This document shows positions 8,242 through 15,480 of a stretch of 22,707 bases of DNA, piece after piece. The translations under genes and the position numbers were made by a program. Origin of the DNA: an uncultured Porphyromonas sp. (GTDB lineage: Bacteria > Bacteroidota > Bacteroidia > Bacteroidales > Porphyromonadaceae); assembly GCA_905372565.1 (NCBI GenBank), contig CAJPPK010000028.1, forward strand, positions 1-22,707, in the 5' to 3' direction. Every line of letters begins with the position of its first letter. Position 1 is the stretch's first letter. The notes under the pieces are model-generated. The model worked only from the letters and a program-made list of their open reading frames with translations. It did not search any database and had not been told where the DNA came from.

Positions 8242-9945
8242 TTACTTGCGTCTCGTGCTAGGGCGAGCGACCTGAGCTGGAGCTTCGGTAGCAAAGGCCT
8301 CGGTGATCGGATGACCGATACAGCCCGAGGGATACTGCGTCTTCAGCAGGGCAGCCAGTGTCGCAGCGATGTCGGTGATATAGGTTTCACGGTAAAGGTG
8401 ACCTGGGCGGATGCCATGACCCATGAAGATGAGCGGAATGTGCGTGTCATAGGGAGACCACACCCCGTGTGTCGTCCCCTGAGGTAGATGTCCGTTCCAC
8501 TTATTATACCAGCCTGGATCAGCGACGATGAAGATATCACCACTGCGTCCCTTACGGTAGCCATGGATGATACGGGTCTTGATGACCTCAGGGATAGTCG
8601 CCATCTCGACTTCCTCTGCAGGTACGACGAAGGCAGCCCCTGGGAGTTTGGCACGTAGCACCTCGGCTACCTTCCTCAGCAGCGGGAGGCGGTCGATACC
8701 TAGGCTATCGATTCGTTCGTTTTCGAAGAATACTTGGTAGTTCGAGATCCTACGGATGAGCTTAACATCCTTACCCGTGAAGGCACGAGCGGCAGAGTCT
8801 GCGATGCCGAGAGCAATATCTAGGCGGAGGGCAGCCCCTGGGATCTTGTGGTCTCGCTCGAAGGTTAGGTTATGCCCAGCTGCATGGTCGGCGGTGAGAA
8901 CGAAGAGATACCCATCCCGACCGTATTGCTTATCGAGATAAGCGAAGAAGTCTGCGAGATCCTTGTCTAGTCTTAGGTAGGCGTCCTCCGTCTCTACGGC
9001 AAAGGTACCATAGCGGTGTCCGATGTAGTCGGTAGACGAATGGCTCATCGCCAAGAAGTCGGTCTCGTCAGGACGGCTACCGAGCTTCTCCCCTTCGATA
9101 GCGGCCTTCGCCATCTCAAAGGTAAGTGTGGCACCCATAGGTGTCGTGCGAATGACTCCTAAGCCATGCTCCTTCATCAGCTCTGCCGTATTTAGGGGTA
9201 AGGTAGCTGGATGTTCGCCATTCTTTCCCCAAGGTTGCTCATAGCGGACGTCATCTGCTGTACTCTCCTTGTACGTGCTGAGGGGGTAGAGAGGTGCCCA
9301 TCCCTGCATCAGAAGCTCTGCCACTCGTCCACGAGCGTTAAAGTCCTTGACCCATTGAGGGAGGTCTTGCATGTAGTAGGTGCTGGTGATGAAGTGGCCA
9401 GTCTTATCATCTAGCCAGTACGCACCATTAGTGGTGTGACCAGCAGGGAGGATCGAAGCTCGGTCTTTGATAGCCACTCCGATGGTCTTAGAGCGGAAGT
9501 TCGTAGCGATACGTAGCTCGTCTGCGATCGTCGTGGTCAGCAGACTGCGTGGCGACATCTGACCACTCTTCCCATTGGGAGCACCCACGGTGGAGACAGA
9601 GGTATCCTCGGTGCAGTAGATGGGCTTACCATCCTTCTCGAAGTCATTCCCTGCGATGCCATGAATGGCTGGGACACTCCCCGTATGCACTGAGCTATGG
9701 CCGATAGCCGTCACGCTGGGGATGTAGTTAATACGTGTATTCTCGCAGTTGAAGCCCTGAGTAAGCAGACGCTTAAACCCACCTTCGGAGAAGCGAGCCT
9801 GATAGCGGTAGAGATAATCCCAAGTCATCTGGTCGACCATCATCGTGACCACAAGACGAGGACGCCCATGCTGAGGTGCAGCCTTGGCCGTCCCTAGCCA
9901 TGAGAGAGCTAGGAGCATGAGGGCAAGCGTACGAATCTGTTTCAT
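8242..9945 (-). CDS. PafA-type secreted alkaline phosphatase
   Basis: The 567-residue product starts with a signal peptide (MKQIRTLALMLLALSWLGTAKA, cleavage about residue 22) and belongs to the PafA/phosphate-insensitive branch of the alkaline phosphatase superfamily. Active-site residues line up closely with the Flavobacteriia enzyme: metal-binding Asp38 (MVDQM), nucleophile Thr79 (PSVTAIGHSS), Asn100 (GIAGND), Lys160 and Arg162 in KDR, Asp306 and His310 (TDYIGHRYG), Asp353 and His354 (TADHAAGH), and His493 (GTTHG). The Lys/Asn/Arg trio marks phosphate monoesterase rather than diesterase activity. The protein should be periplasmic or surface-exposed and release phosphate from organic monoesters, binding two zinc ions. 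In the family, expression is typically constitutive. It begins 40 nt after prmA on the same strand and ends at a strong terminator. No Pho-box-like element was recognised. Confidence 0.92.
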   Translation of the reverse strand: MKQIRTLALMLLALSWLGTAKAAPQHGRPRLVVTMMVDQMTWDYLYRYQARFSEGGFKRLLTQGFNCENTRINYIPSVTAIGHSSVHTGSVPAIHGIAGNDFEKDGKPIYCTEDTSVSTVGAPNGKSGQMSPRSLLTTTIADELRIATNFRSKTIGVAIKDRASILPAGHTTNGAYWLDDKTGHFITSTYYMQDLPQWVKDFNARGRVAELLMQGWAPLYPLSTYKESTADDVRYEQPWGKNGEHPATLPLNTAELMKEHGLGVIRTTPMGATLTFEMAKAAIEGEKLGSRPDETDFLAMSHSSTDYIGHRYGTFAVETEDAYLRLDKDLADFFAYLDKQYGRDGYLFVLTADHAAGHNLTFERDHKIPGAALRLDIALGIADSAARAFTGKDVKLIRRISNYQVFFENERIDSLGIDRLPLLRKVAEVLRAKLPGAAFVVPAEEVEMATIPEVIKTRIIHGYRKGRSGDIFIVADPGWYNKWNGHLPQGTTHGVWSPYDTHIPLIFMGHGIRPGHLYRETYITDIAATLAALLKTQYPSGCIGHPITEAFATEAPAQVARPSTRRK

Positions 9946-9985
9946 AAGATTGATCTATCGTGTAGTGTAAATGAGTTAACGTGCA

Positions 9986-10858
9986 TTAAGCGTTACGCTG
10001 GAGCTCAAGGAGCGACCAGCGGTTCTTCGTGGCCACACTGACTAGGCTTAGCCCCAGCTCTCGACCTCGCTCCTCCAGAAGAGGGATATCTTCCTCATAG
10101 AAACCACTCAGGACGATGCGCCCACCGACCTTCATGACCTGTCGGTAGCGTGGGAGATCCTCGAGGAGGATGTTACGGGTGATATTCGCCAAGATCAAGT
10201 CATAGGGCTCCTTCCCCTCGAGGAGAGAGGCGTCACCACATAGCATTTCGTCGATTAGGACGCCCGAAAGTGAGGCATTCTCCTGCACATTGGCGTACGC
10301 CCATGGGTCAATATCTATCGCAGTTAGATGTTTGGCGCCACGCTTCAGTGCGATCAGTCCAAGAATGCCCGTCCCACAGCCCATATCGAGCACGCGAAGT
10401 CCAGACAAGTCATGCCCGAGCAGCCACTGACCTACGAGAGAGGTCGTCTCATGATTGCCCGTACCGAAGGCCATCTTAGGATTAATGATGATCTCCAGCG
10501 GGATGTCGGGACGAGAAGCATGGAAGGGTGCTCGGATAAGGCAAGCACCTTCACCGAGGACTATCGGCTGGAAGTAGTTCTTCTCCCACTCCTCATTCCA
10601 ATTGATGTCGGGCAATTCCTCCAGCTGTGTCTCGTAGGAGAAGCCAGAGACAGGGAAGTTCGCCAGAAGCTCGTTAGTAGCTTCCTCATTATAATCATCT
10701 GCGAGGACGAAGGCCTTGACATAGCCTTCGCCTTGCTCGAAGCTATCGTAGCCGACTTCACCCAGCTCGGCGATCAGCCAGTCAGCGAGGTCTTCGTCAG
10801 CGAGGGTGGAGGCTACGGCGTCGTAGCGGTAGCGTATCTGTAGTTGGAGGTAGGCCAT
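9986..10858 (-). CDS. prmA: Ribosomal protein L11 methyltransferase
   Basis: The ATG at 10858 gives 290 residues beginning MAYLQLQIRY, the usual start of PrmA proteins. A longer frame back to 10894 would overlap the end of hemL and adds an atypical leader, so it was not used. The N-terminal substrate-recognition domain (about 1-85, with WNEEWEKNYFQPI near 87-99) is followed by a class I methyltransferase domain: INPKMAFGTGNHETT (125-139), SAM motif I LDMGCGTG (157-164), acidic motif II AIDIDPWA (180-187), and the catalytic-loop type LANITRNILL (223-232). PrmA trimethylates several amino groups of ribosomal protein L11; the gene is usually dispensable. It begins 22 nt downstream of the hemL stop, so the two are likely co-transcribed. 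Confidence 0.95.
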   Translation of the reverse strand: MAYLQLQIRYRYDAVASTLADEDLADWLIAELGEVGYDSFEQGEGYVKAFVLADDYNEEATNELLANFPVSGFSYETQLEELPDINWNEEWEKNYFQPIVLGEGACLIRAPFHASRPDIPLEIIINPKMAFGTGNHETTSLVGQWLLGHDLSGLRVLDMGCGTGILGLIALKRGAKHLTAIDIDPWAYANVQENASLSGVLIDEMLCGDASLLEGKEPYDLILANITRNILLEDLPRYRQVMKVGGRIVLSGFYEEDIPLLEERGRELGLSLVSVATKNRWSLLELQRNA

Positions 10859-10880
10859 AGAGATGGAGAGACTTAGTAGA

Positions 10881-12173
10881 TTACAGCACTTCACCGAGGA
10901 CTTCGTCCATCGCAGCTATGGTGCGGGCGAAGTCTTCGTCAGTATGTGCCATGGAGAGGAAGAGGCATTCGAACTGCGATGGTGGGAGATAGATTCCTCG
11001 CTCGATCATGCCTCGGAAGTAGCGAGCATAGGTTTCGGTATCTGCCCCCTTAGCATCGGCATTGGAGACGACTCCTCCTGGGCGGAAGAAGATCGTGGAG
11101 AGGGAGCCCACTCGATTATAGCTCAAACGGTCAGCATAGCGGTCAAGGAGCGGACGGAGTAGACTCTCAAACGCACGGCCACGCTCTTCTAAGCGGTCAT
11201 AGAAGGTCGGCTCAGCCAGCTCCGTCAGCATCGCTATCCCAGCAGCTAGGGCTAAGGGATTACCCGAGAGCGTCCCCGCCTGATAGACGTCACCTAGTGG
11301 AGCTAGGCGATCCATCAGTTCGGCTCGCCCACCGAAGGCTCCCACGGGGAGACCCCCACCAATGATCTTCCCTAGACAGGTGAGGTCGGGGCGAACACCA
11401 TAGAGCTCTTGCGCTCCTCCTCGAGCAGCTCTGAAGCCACTAATGACCTCGTCAAAGATCAGCAGGACACCCTCCCGCTCGGTCAGAGCTCGTAGTCCCT
11501 GCAAGAAACCAGCCTCGGGTGGGATTAGACCCATATTCCCCATGATCGGCTCTAGAATGACGGTAGCTACCTGACCCTGATGCGCTGTGAGGACAGACTC
11601 GATACTCTGGAGGTCATTATACTGAGCTACGAGGGTATCTTCTGCGGTGTGCTTCGTGACTCCGGCGCTCGAGGTTTGCCCAAAGGTCGCTAGTCCCGAG
11701 CCTGCCGATATAAGGAAGCTGTCAGCATGACCATGATAGCAGCCCTCAAGCTTGATGATCTTGTCCCGTCCCGTGACCCCACGAGCCAGACGGATAGCAC
11801 TCATCGTCGCTTCAGTCCCAGAGTTCACCATACGCACACGCTCCATCGAGGGGAAGAACTTCGTGCATATCAGCTCAGCCATCTCGACCTCTCGGGCATT
11901 ACACGCCCCATAGCTTGTCCCCTTACGAAGCTCTTGCTCGATAGCGGTCTGGATCTTGGGGTGGGCATGTCCTAGCAGTAGTGGTCCCCAAGAGCTGATA
12001 TAGTCGATGTACTCATTGCCATCCACATCGAAGATATGGGCGCCACGGCCATGATCGATATACACGGGCTGGAGGCCAACAGAGCGAAAAGCACGTACAG
12101 GGCTATTCACTCCTCCAGGGATATACTGCGAGGCACGGGAGAAAAGCACCTCGGATTGCTTGGTCTGTCTCAT
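10881..12173 (-). CDS. hemL: Glutamate-1-semialdehyde 2,1-aminomutase
   Basis: The ATG at 12173 gives 430 residues, the usual length, starting MRQTKQSEVLFSRA. The frame extends to 12215 but the extra 14 residues are not family-like. HemL is a PLP enzyme that turns glutamate-1-semialdehyde into 5-aminolevulinate in the C5 route to haem. It shows the N-terminal IPGGVNSPVRAF gate, MVNSGTEATMSAIR (115-128), CYHGHADS (145-152), IFDEVISGFR with Asp241 for the cofactor ring, the Schiff-base Lys269 in CLGKIIGGGLPVGAFGG, and GTLSGNPLA. hemA, hemB and hemC are not in the window. prmA follows closely. A -7-like element at 12236-12243, next to a repeat array, is a likely promoter. Confidence 0.96.
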   Translation of the reverse strand: MRQTKQSEVLFSRASQYIPGGVNSPVRAFRSVGLQPVYIDHGRGAHIFDVDGNEYIDYISSWGPLLLGHAHPKIQTAIEQELRKGTSYGACNAREVEMAELICTKFFPSMERVRMVNSGTEATMSAIRLARGVTGRDKIIKLEGCYHGHADSFLISAGSGLATFGQTSSAGVTKHTAEDTLVAQYNDLQSIESVLTAHQGQVATVILEPIMGNMGLIPPEAGFLQGLRALTEREGVLLIFDEVISGFRAARGGAQELYGVRPDLTCLGKIIGGGLPVGAFGGRAELMDRLAPLGDVYQAGTLSGNPLALAAGIAMLTELAEPTFYDRLEERGRAFESLLRPLLDRYADRLSYNRVGSLSTIFFRPGGVVSNADAKGADTETYARYFRGMIERGIYLPPSQFECLFLSMAHTDEDFARTIAAMDEVLGEVL

Positions 12174-12235
12174 AAGAAAGATGACGAGGAGATACCTAGC
12201 TCCCGCTTGGCACACCTCTTTGTAATAATGTAGTA

Positions 12236-12243
12236 CAAATTTA
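12236..12243 (-). promoter_or_regulatory. Candidate -7 promoter element for hemL
   Basis: Read on the - strand, TAAATTTG matches the Bacteroidota -7 consensus TAnnTTTG exactly. It lies 62 nt upstream of the chosen hemL ATG (12173) and 14 nt downstream of the first unit of the 22-nt repeat array, which would then occupy the upstream promoter region. No clean TTG -33 box is seen. Confidence 0.5.
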
Positions 12244-12257
12244 GGGATAAAAGGCGA

Positions 12258-12477
12258 AGAGGTCTACCTCTACGACGAGGTCAGGTGCTCTTCCCACACC
12301 TCTACCCGAGCACTTCCCCAAGCGCATCATCCCCCTATCCATCTCAAGGCTCTCTTCCACCCAAGGCGGATCTCAGCGTTACCTCGGGTAAAGATAGAGC
12401 CAGCAAAAGCAAAGCCTACCCCCTGCGTAGGCAAGAGGGAGGCTGTATGCAAGAGGGAGGTCTAGCCTCCCCAAGTG
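12258..12477. repeat. Degenerate 22-nt phased repeat array, locus 3
   Basis: The gap between hemL and the U32 gene contains decayed units of the same kind as those at 4534-4621 and 14802-14889. The first, AGAGGTCTACCTCT (12258-12271), is a 6+2+6 perfect palindrome. The last clear one, GGGAGGTCTAGCCTCCC (12455-12471), repeats its AGGTCTA core exactly 198 nt away, which is 9 x 22. At the sixth period, 12390, AAAGATAGAGCC matches the core of locus-1 unit 3 at 9 of 12 positions. Further partial units occur at 12346 (AAGGCTCTC...CCAAGG) and 12411 (AAAGCCTACC), each one base off phase. GCAAGAGGGAGG is also repeated twice 18 nt apart near 12431. The intermediate units are poorly conserved, so this call rests mainly on phase and the outer units. 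Confidence 0.45.
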
Positions 12478-12496
12478 GTAACTTTCTGCGAGCAGG

Positions 12497-13747
12497 CTAC
12501 TGCATCACCTTACGGTCAGAGAAGACATAGACGCGGTCACCTGGGCGCACCTTAGCTGGGACAGCGATCGAGCAGACTTGTCCCTTCGTAGCTCGATCGA
12601 CCGAATCCATATCGACTCGGATCTCTTCGACCGTGAGACGCACGAGCCCCGTCGTAGGTCCGGTGATCAGGATCTCATCCCCGACCTTGATTTCGCCACT
12701 CTCGACAGCGAACTCACCTACGCCGATCTTGGAGAAGAACTTATTAGTCTTCGCTACATAGATCTTCTGCTTCGTGGCCGAAGATCCATAGTTGGGCGTC
12801 CATTCACCGAGGCGCTGACCGAGGTAATACCCGTCCCAGAAGCCACGATTGAAGACCTGCCCGAGGTGCTCATCCCACTCCTCGACCTTCGCCAGCGAGA
12901 AGTTGCCCGAGCAATAGGTATCCACCGCCTCACGATAGGCACGTACTACGGTATCGACATACTCAGGTCCACGAGCACGACCCTCGATCTTGAGGACACG
13001 AACCCCTGCGTCCAGCATCTTATTGAGGAAGTGTATCGTCTTAAGATCCTTAGGAGACATGATGTATTGGTTATCGACTTCGAGCTCGATCCCCGTCTCC
13101 TTGTCCCTGACCTCATAGGATCGGCGACAGATCTGTGAGCAGGAGCCTCGGTTAGCGCTCTTGCCTTGCTCATGCAGACTGAGGTAGCACTTCCCGGAGA
13201 CAGCCATGCAGAGGGCTCCATGGGCAAACATCTCGATGCGGATAGGCTGGCCTGCGGGGCCGACAATGGGCTCATTGACGATCGCCTCGTGGATCTTAGC
13301 GACCTGATCCATATTCAGCTCACGAGCCAAAACGACGACATCGGCGAACTGGGCATAGAAGCGCAGTGCCTCGACGTTCGTAATATTCAGCTGGGTAGAT
13401 AGGTGTACCTCGACCCCAATGCTACGGGCATAGAGCATCGGAGCGACGTCTGCAGCGATGATCGCAGATACCTCCGCCTCCTTAGCCGAGTCGATAATCT
13501 TACGCATGAGGGCGAGATCCTCGTCATAGATGATCGTATTGACGGTCAGATAGCTCTTGACGCCGTGCTCACGGCATATGCCTGCGATCTTATGGAGGTC
13601 CTCGGTGGTGAAGTTGTTAGCACTCTTAGAGCGCATATTCAGGCCTTCGATACCGAAATATATGGAGTCGGCGCCGGCATTGATAGCTGCCATGAGGGAC
13701 TCATACGAGCCCACAGGCGCCATAATTTCATAGTCTTTTCTATTCAT
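12497..13747 (-). CDS. U32 family protein, TrhP/YegQ-like tRNA hydroxylation enzyme
   Basis: The start ATG at 13747 gives 416 residues beginning MNRKDYEIMAPVGSYESL, the normal N-terminus. The frame stays open to 13972, but that extension would cross the promoter region and the neighbouring divergent gene. The product shows the U32 signature E-x-F-x2-G-[SA]-[LIVM]-C-x(4)-G-x-C-x-[LIVM]-S as EMFAHGALC...GKCYLS (172-190), with Cys180, Cys187, Cys203 and Cys207 suited to an iron-sulfur cluster. Although annotated historically as a collagenase or peptidase, the short single-domain U32 proteins TrhP (YegQ) make the 5-hydroxyuridine precursor of cmo5U/mo5U at tRNA position 34, using prephenate. That assignment follows from length (about 415-450 residues) and signature; the related RlhA, which acts on 23S rRNA, is longer. 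It faces the nuclease-like gene across a divergent promoter region. Confidence 0.85.
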   Translation of the reverse strand: MNRKDYEIMAPVGSYESLMAAINAGADSIYFGIEGLNMRSKSANNFTTEDLHKIAGICREHGVKSYLTVNTIIYDEDLALMRKIIDSAKEAEVSAIIAADVAPMLYARSIGVEVHLSTQLNITNVEALRFYAQFADVVVLARELNMDQVAKIHEAIVNEPIVGPAGQPIRIEMFAHGALCMAVSGKCYLSLHEQGKSANRGSCSQICRRSYEVRDKETGIELEVDNQYIMSPKDLKTIHFLNKMLDAGVRVLKIEGRARGPEYVDTVVRAYREAVDTYCSGNFSLAKVEEWDEHLGQVFNRGFWDGYYLGQRLGEWTPNYGSSATKQKIYVAKTNKFFSKIGVGEFAVESGEIKVGDEILITGPTTGLVRLTVEEIRVDMDSVDRATKGQVCSIAVPAKVRPGDRVYVFSDRKVMQ

Positions 13748-13776
13748 TGGTGATAAATACAATCGTAATTGGCGTA

Positions 13777-13784
13777 CAAAGATA
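13777..13784 (-). promoter_or_regulatory. Candidate -7 promoter element for the U32 gene
   Basis: On the - strand, TATCTTTG matches TAnnTTTG exactly and lies 30 nt before the start at 13747. A TTC triplet sits 19 nt upstream of it, where the -33 TTG box is expected. This supports the shorter start of the U32 gene. Confidence 0.55.
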
Positions 13785-13810
13785 CTGTAAATACCTACGG
13801 CACGAATGTG

Positions 13811-13818
13811 TACCTTTG
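13811..13818 (+). promoter_or_regulatory. Candidate -7 promoter element for the nuclease-like gene
   Basis: TACCTTTG on the + strand matches TAnnTTTG exactly, back to back with the - strand element at 13777-13784. It lies downstream of an upstream in-frame ATG at 13806, which would be left out of the transcript, so the element favours the start at 13881. Confidence 0.45.
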
Positions 13819-13880
13819 TACTAGGCGATAGGGAACCCCTATCTCTCCCGTCGTCAACCATCCTCTTCGCTCGATCCTTC

Positions 13881-14789
13881 ATGCTTTCCTCTCTCCTATT
13901 CTTCTTAGCGATCTGCCTACTCCCAGCCTGCCTTATTATCATTTGGAGAGCCCGACAGAAGAGAAAACCCAAGGACTACAAGCGAGAAGAGGTCTCCCCG
14001 ACCAATCCCGAGCCTCATACTTCCACTTCACAGACCTACGATCAGCCTCAGTTTCTTCAGGCTGTCCGCTTCTCGCATGAGAGCTATCCGCTCATCTATG
14101 TACCGCAGTCTGGTACAGCTCCCCAGCGTCCTCGCTTCCGAAAACGCGAATATCCTCAAGGCATAACAGAGCAAACCCTCAAGCGTGCCCTCTACCGACA
14201 CCTCGTCACACACCGATCTGGCTTGCTACGGAGATTTACCTACTCCCAAATATCCTCTAATGCCTATATCCCGACATCATCCACCGCTCGCGCCTATGAG
14301 CCAGACATCACCATCATCGCCGAACTAGGTGATCAACGGCTATTGCTAGACATCGAGATCGATGAGCCCTACGTAGGGAGCACCGGCGAACCGACGCACT
14401 ACATCCAAGGACGAGACGCTGATCGAGATATGCACCTGATCAGTCTAGGCTGGCTCGTACTTCGCTTCTCGGAGATGCAGGTACACCATAACCTCAAGGG
14501 GTGCGTGCAGGAAGTCGAGCGTATCCTGCGCCTGATCTTTATAGGCGAAGACGTCCCCACAGAGTTTACCGGAGGCAAACGCACCTACCGCTGGACACGT
14601 GAGCGAGCCTCTACCTGGGCGGAAGAAAAGTACCGAGAGCAGTACCTACAAGTCACCTTTTCCTCCCCAAAGTGTCCGACCTCTTCCGAAGAAACAAGCG
14701 ACCCGCTCGATGAATCCCTTCTCGTCTCCGAGGTGGAAAACATGCCCCACTCCCAGCCTACCTCTAGTCTCGGCGAAGAGGCCTTCTAG
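13881..14789 (+). CDS. Membrane-anchored protein with a PD-(D/E)XK-like nuclease core
   Basis: I do not recognise a named family. With the ATG at 13881 the product is 302 residues: one N-terminal membrane helix (about 2-22, MLSSLLFFLAICLLPACLIIIW), a basic stop-transfer stretch (RARQKRKPKDYKRE), a proline/threonine-rich linker, then a globular domain of about residues 90-220. That domain reads YEPDITII (139-146), LLLDIEIDEPYVG (154-166), GRDADRDMHLISLGWLVLRFSE (177-198), like the strand-strand-helix order of DUF559/Vsr-type restriction-endonuclease folds, with Asp142 and Glu159 as metal-ligand candidates. The usual lysine after E-x is Asp161, so catalysis is uncertain. The C-terminal 45 residues are low-complexity and acidic. 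An upstream ATG at 13806 in the same frame is possible but precedes the likely promoter. Function unknown. Confidence 0.75.
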   Translation: MLSSLLFFLAICLLPACLIIIWRARQKRKPKDYKREEVSPTNPEPHTSTSQTYDQPQFLQAVRFSHESYPLIYVPQSGTAPQRPRFRKREYPQGITEQTLKRALYRHLVTHRSGLLRRFTYSQISSNAYIPTSSTARAYEPDITIIAELGDQRLLLDIEIDEPYVGSTGEPTHYIQGRDADRDMHLISLGWLVLRFSEMQVHHNLKGCVQEVERILRLIFIGEDVPTEFTGGKRTYRWTRERASTWAEEKYREQYLQVTFSSPKCPTSSEETSDPLDESLLVSEVENMPHSQPTSSLGEEAF

Positions 14790-14801
14790 GATTCATCCCA
14801 G

Positions 14802-14889
14802 AGAGGTAGAGCTTTCCTCAAATAAAGGCTAGCCTTTCTCCAAGCAAAGGCTAACCTTTTCTTGGGAGAAGCCTCACCTTCATCAAGCC
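14802..14889. repeat. 22-nt phased palindromic repeat array, locus 2 (four units)
   Basis: Starting 13 nt after the stop of the nuclease-like gene there are four consecutive 22-nt units at 14802-14823, 14824-14845, 14846-14867 and 14868-14889. Their cores are AGAGGTAGAGCTTT, AAAGGCTAGCCTTT (perfect palindrome), AAAGGCTAACCTTTT and GAAGCCTCACCTT. Units 2 and 4 share the CAAGC tail with unit 2 of locus 1. No open reading frame crosses the array, and the spacing is exact with no indel between units. Confidence 0.7.
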
Positions 14890-14946
14890 TTACTCCAGCC
14901 TACCTCCACTCGAGGGATGATCTTGACGCTCCACTTGACATAGCGA

Positions 14947-14982
14947 TGAGGCTACCCCCATCTGCCGATCGGAGTAGCCTCA
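14947..14982. terminator. Candidate bidirectional terminator hairpin
   Basis: TGAGGCTAC (14947-14955) and its exact complement GTAGCCTCA (14974-14982) form a 9-bp stem, extended by C:G pairs inside the loop. It lies between the convergent nuclease-like gene (ends 14789) and the glutaredoxin-like gene (ends 15033). No long T run follows on either strand. Confidence 0.55.
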
Positions 14983-15032
14983 CAGATGATGAAGCGGAGG
15001 TAGGCTATACCCACCCCACGATGACAATAGGC

Positions 15033-15329
15033 TTAGCAACCTGAGCCGTCGATCGAACAAGCCACTCCCTCCATAGGACGGCTCTTCAAGCCTGCCTCTT
15101 CGGGGGTAAGAGTCACCGTCCCATCCTCGAGGACAAAGCAAGGAATCCCTGCGAAGCCATGTGCCTTGGCTTCGTCAAAGATCGCTTCCCGATCACGCAA
15201 ACGCAGGAAGGCCTTGAGGTGAAGGATATGGTCACCGATGTTGATGACCTCATAGCGTACATCGCCCTGTACCTGTTCCTCGACGAAATGACAGTCGGGA
15301 CAGCTGGGCATACCATAAATCTTGATCAT
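15033..15329 (-). CDS. Small glutaredoxin-like thioredoxin-fold protein
   Basis: The 98-residue product has a thioredoxin-fold start (MIKIYGMPSCPDC) with a CPDC redox motif at residues 10-13, a central helical region, and the cis-proline segment FAGIPCFVLEDGTV (Pro63), which carries a further cysteine at 64. This arrangement fits the short Bacteroidota glutaredoxin-related proteins that reduce disulfides in the cytoplasm; the partner is unknown. The C-terminus has two more cysteines (Cys91 and the final residue Cys98, in ACSIDGSGC), unusual for a plain glutaredoxin and a possible metal or resolving site. It lies downstream of polA on the same strand, with a candidate terminator hairpin between. 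Start ATG 15329 gives the expected N-terminal strand. Confidence 0.8.
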   Translation of the reverse strand: MIKIYGMPSCPDCHFVEEQVQGDVRYEVINIGDHILHLKAFLRLRDREAIFDEAKAHGFAGIPCFVLEDGTVTLTPEEAGLKSRPMEGVACSIDGSGC

Positions 15330-15413
15330 AAAGGATATCTATTAAATCGTCTGGAGAGGTAACACTCCTTCCCCTAGCGATGGTTTACACAGCCCCCAAG
15401 ATCAAGGTACGAC

Positions 15414-15448
15414 ATAGCCCCCACAGAGCATCTCTCTATGGGGGCTAT
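15414..15448 (-). terminator. Candidate terminator hairpin after polA
   Basis: ATAGCCCCCA (15414-15423) pairs perfectly with TGGGGGCTAT (15439-15448) across a 15-nt loop, 32 nt beyond the polA stop. The 3' side on the - strand is not T-rich, so efficiency is uncertain. The remaining 15330-15413 sequence shows nothing else recognisable apart from the upstream region of the glutaredoxin-like gene. Confidence 0.55.
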
Positions 15449-15480
15449 ATCTTCATTTCGACGAAAATCGAGCTTGAGCC

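Noticed and set aside
7770..8294. A 174-codon open frame on the - strand across the yejM-like start and the terminator
   Set aside because: It lies in another frame of the yejM-like N-terminus and the preceding hairpin, has no recognisable domain, and crosses a strong terminator.
10328..10843. A 171-codon open frame on the + strand inside prmA
   Set aside because: It is antisense to a clearly conserved methyltransferase gene, with no recognisable motif or promoter of its own.
12431..12462. Separate 18-nt direct repeat (GCAAGAGGGAGG twice)
   Set aside because: Only two copies in a purine-rich stretch; it is better treated as part of the decayed 22-nt array than as an element of its own.
12578..13138. 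A 186-codon open frame on the + strand inside the U32 gene
   Set aside because: It is antisense to the conserved U32 frame, and its acidic, low-complexity protein looks like a mirror of the coding bias.
13748..13972. Upstream extension of the U32 protein by 75 residues
   Set aside because: The extension runs through its own promoter element and the divergent gene's start, and the family N-terminus fits the ATG at 13747.
4534..14889. CRISPR array as explanation of the 22-nt units
   Set aside because: The units are contiguous, with no unique spacers between repeats, too degenerate, and spread over separate loci; no cas gene is in the window.
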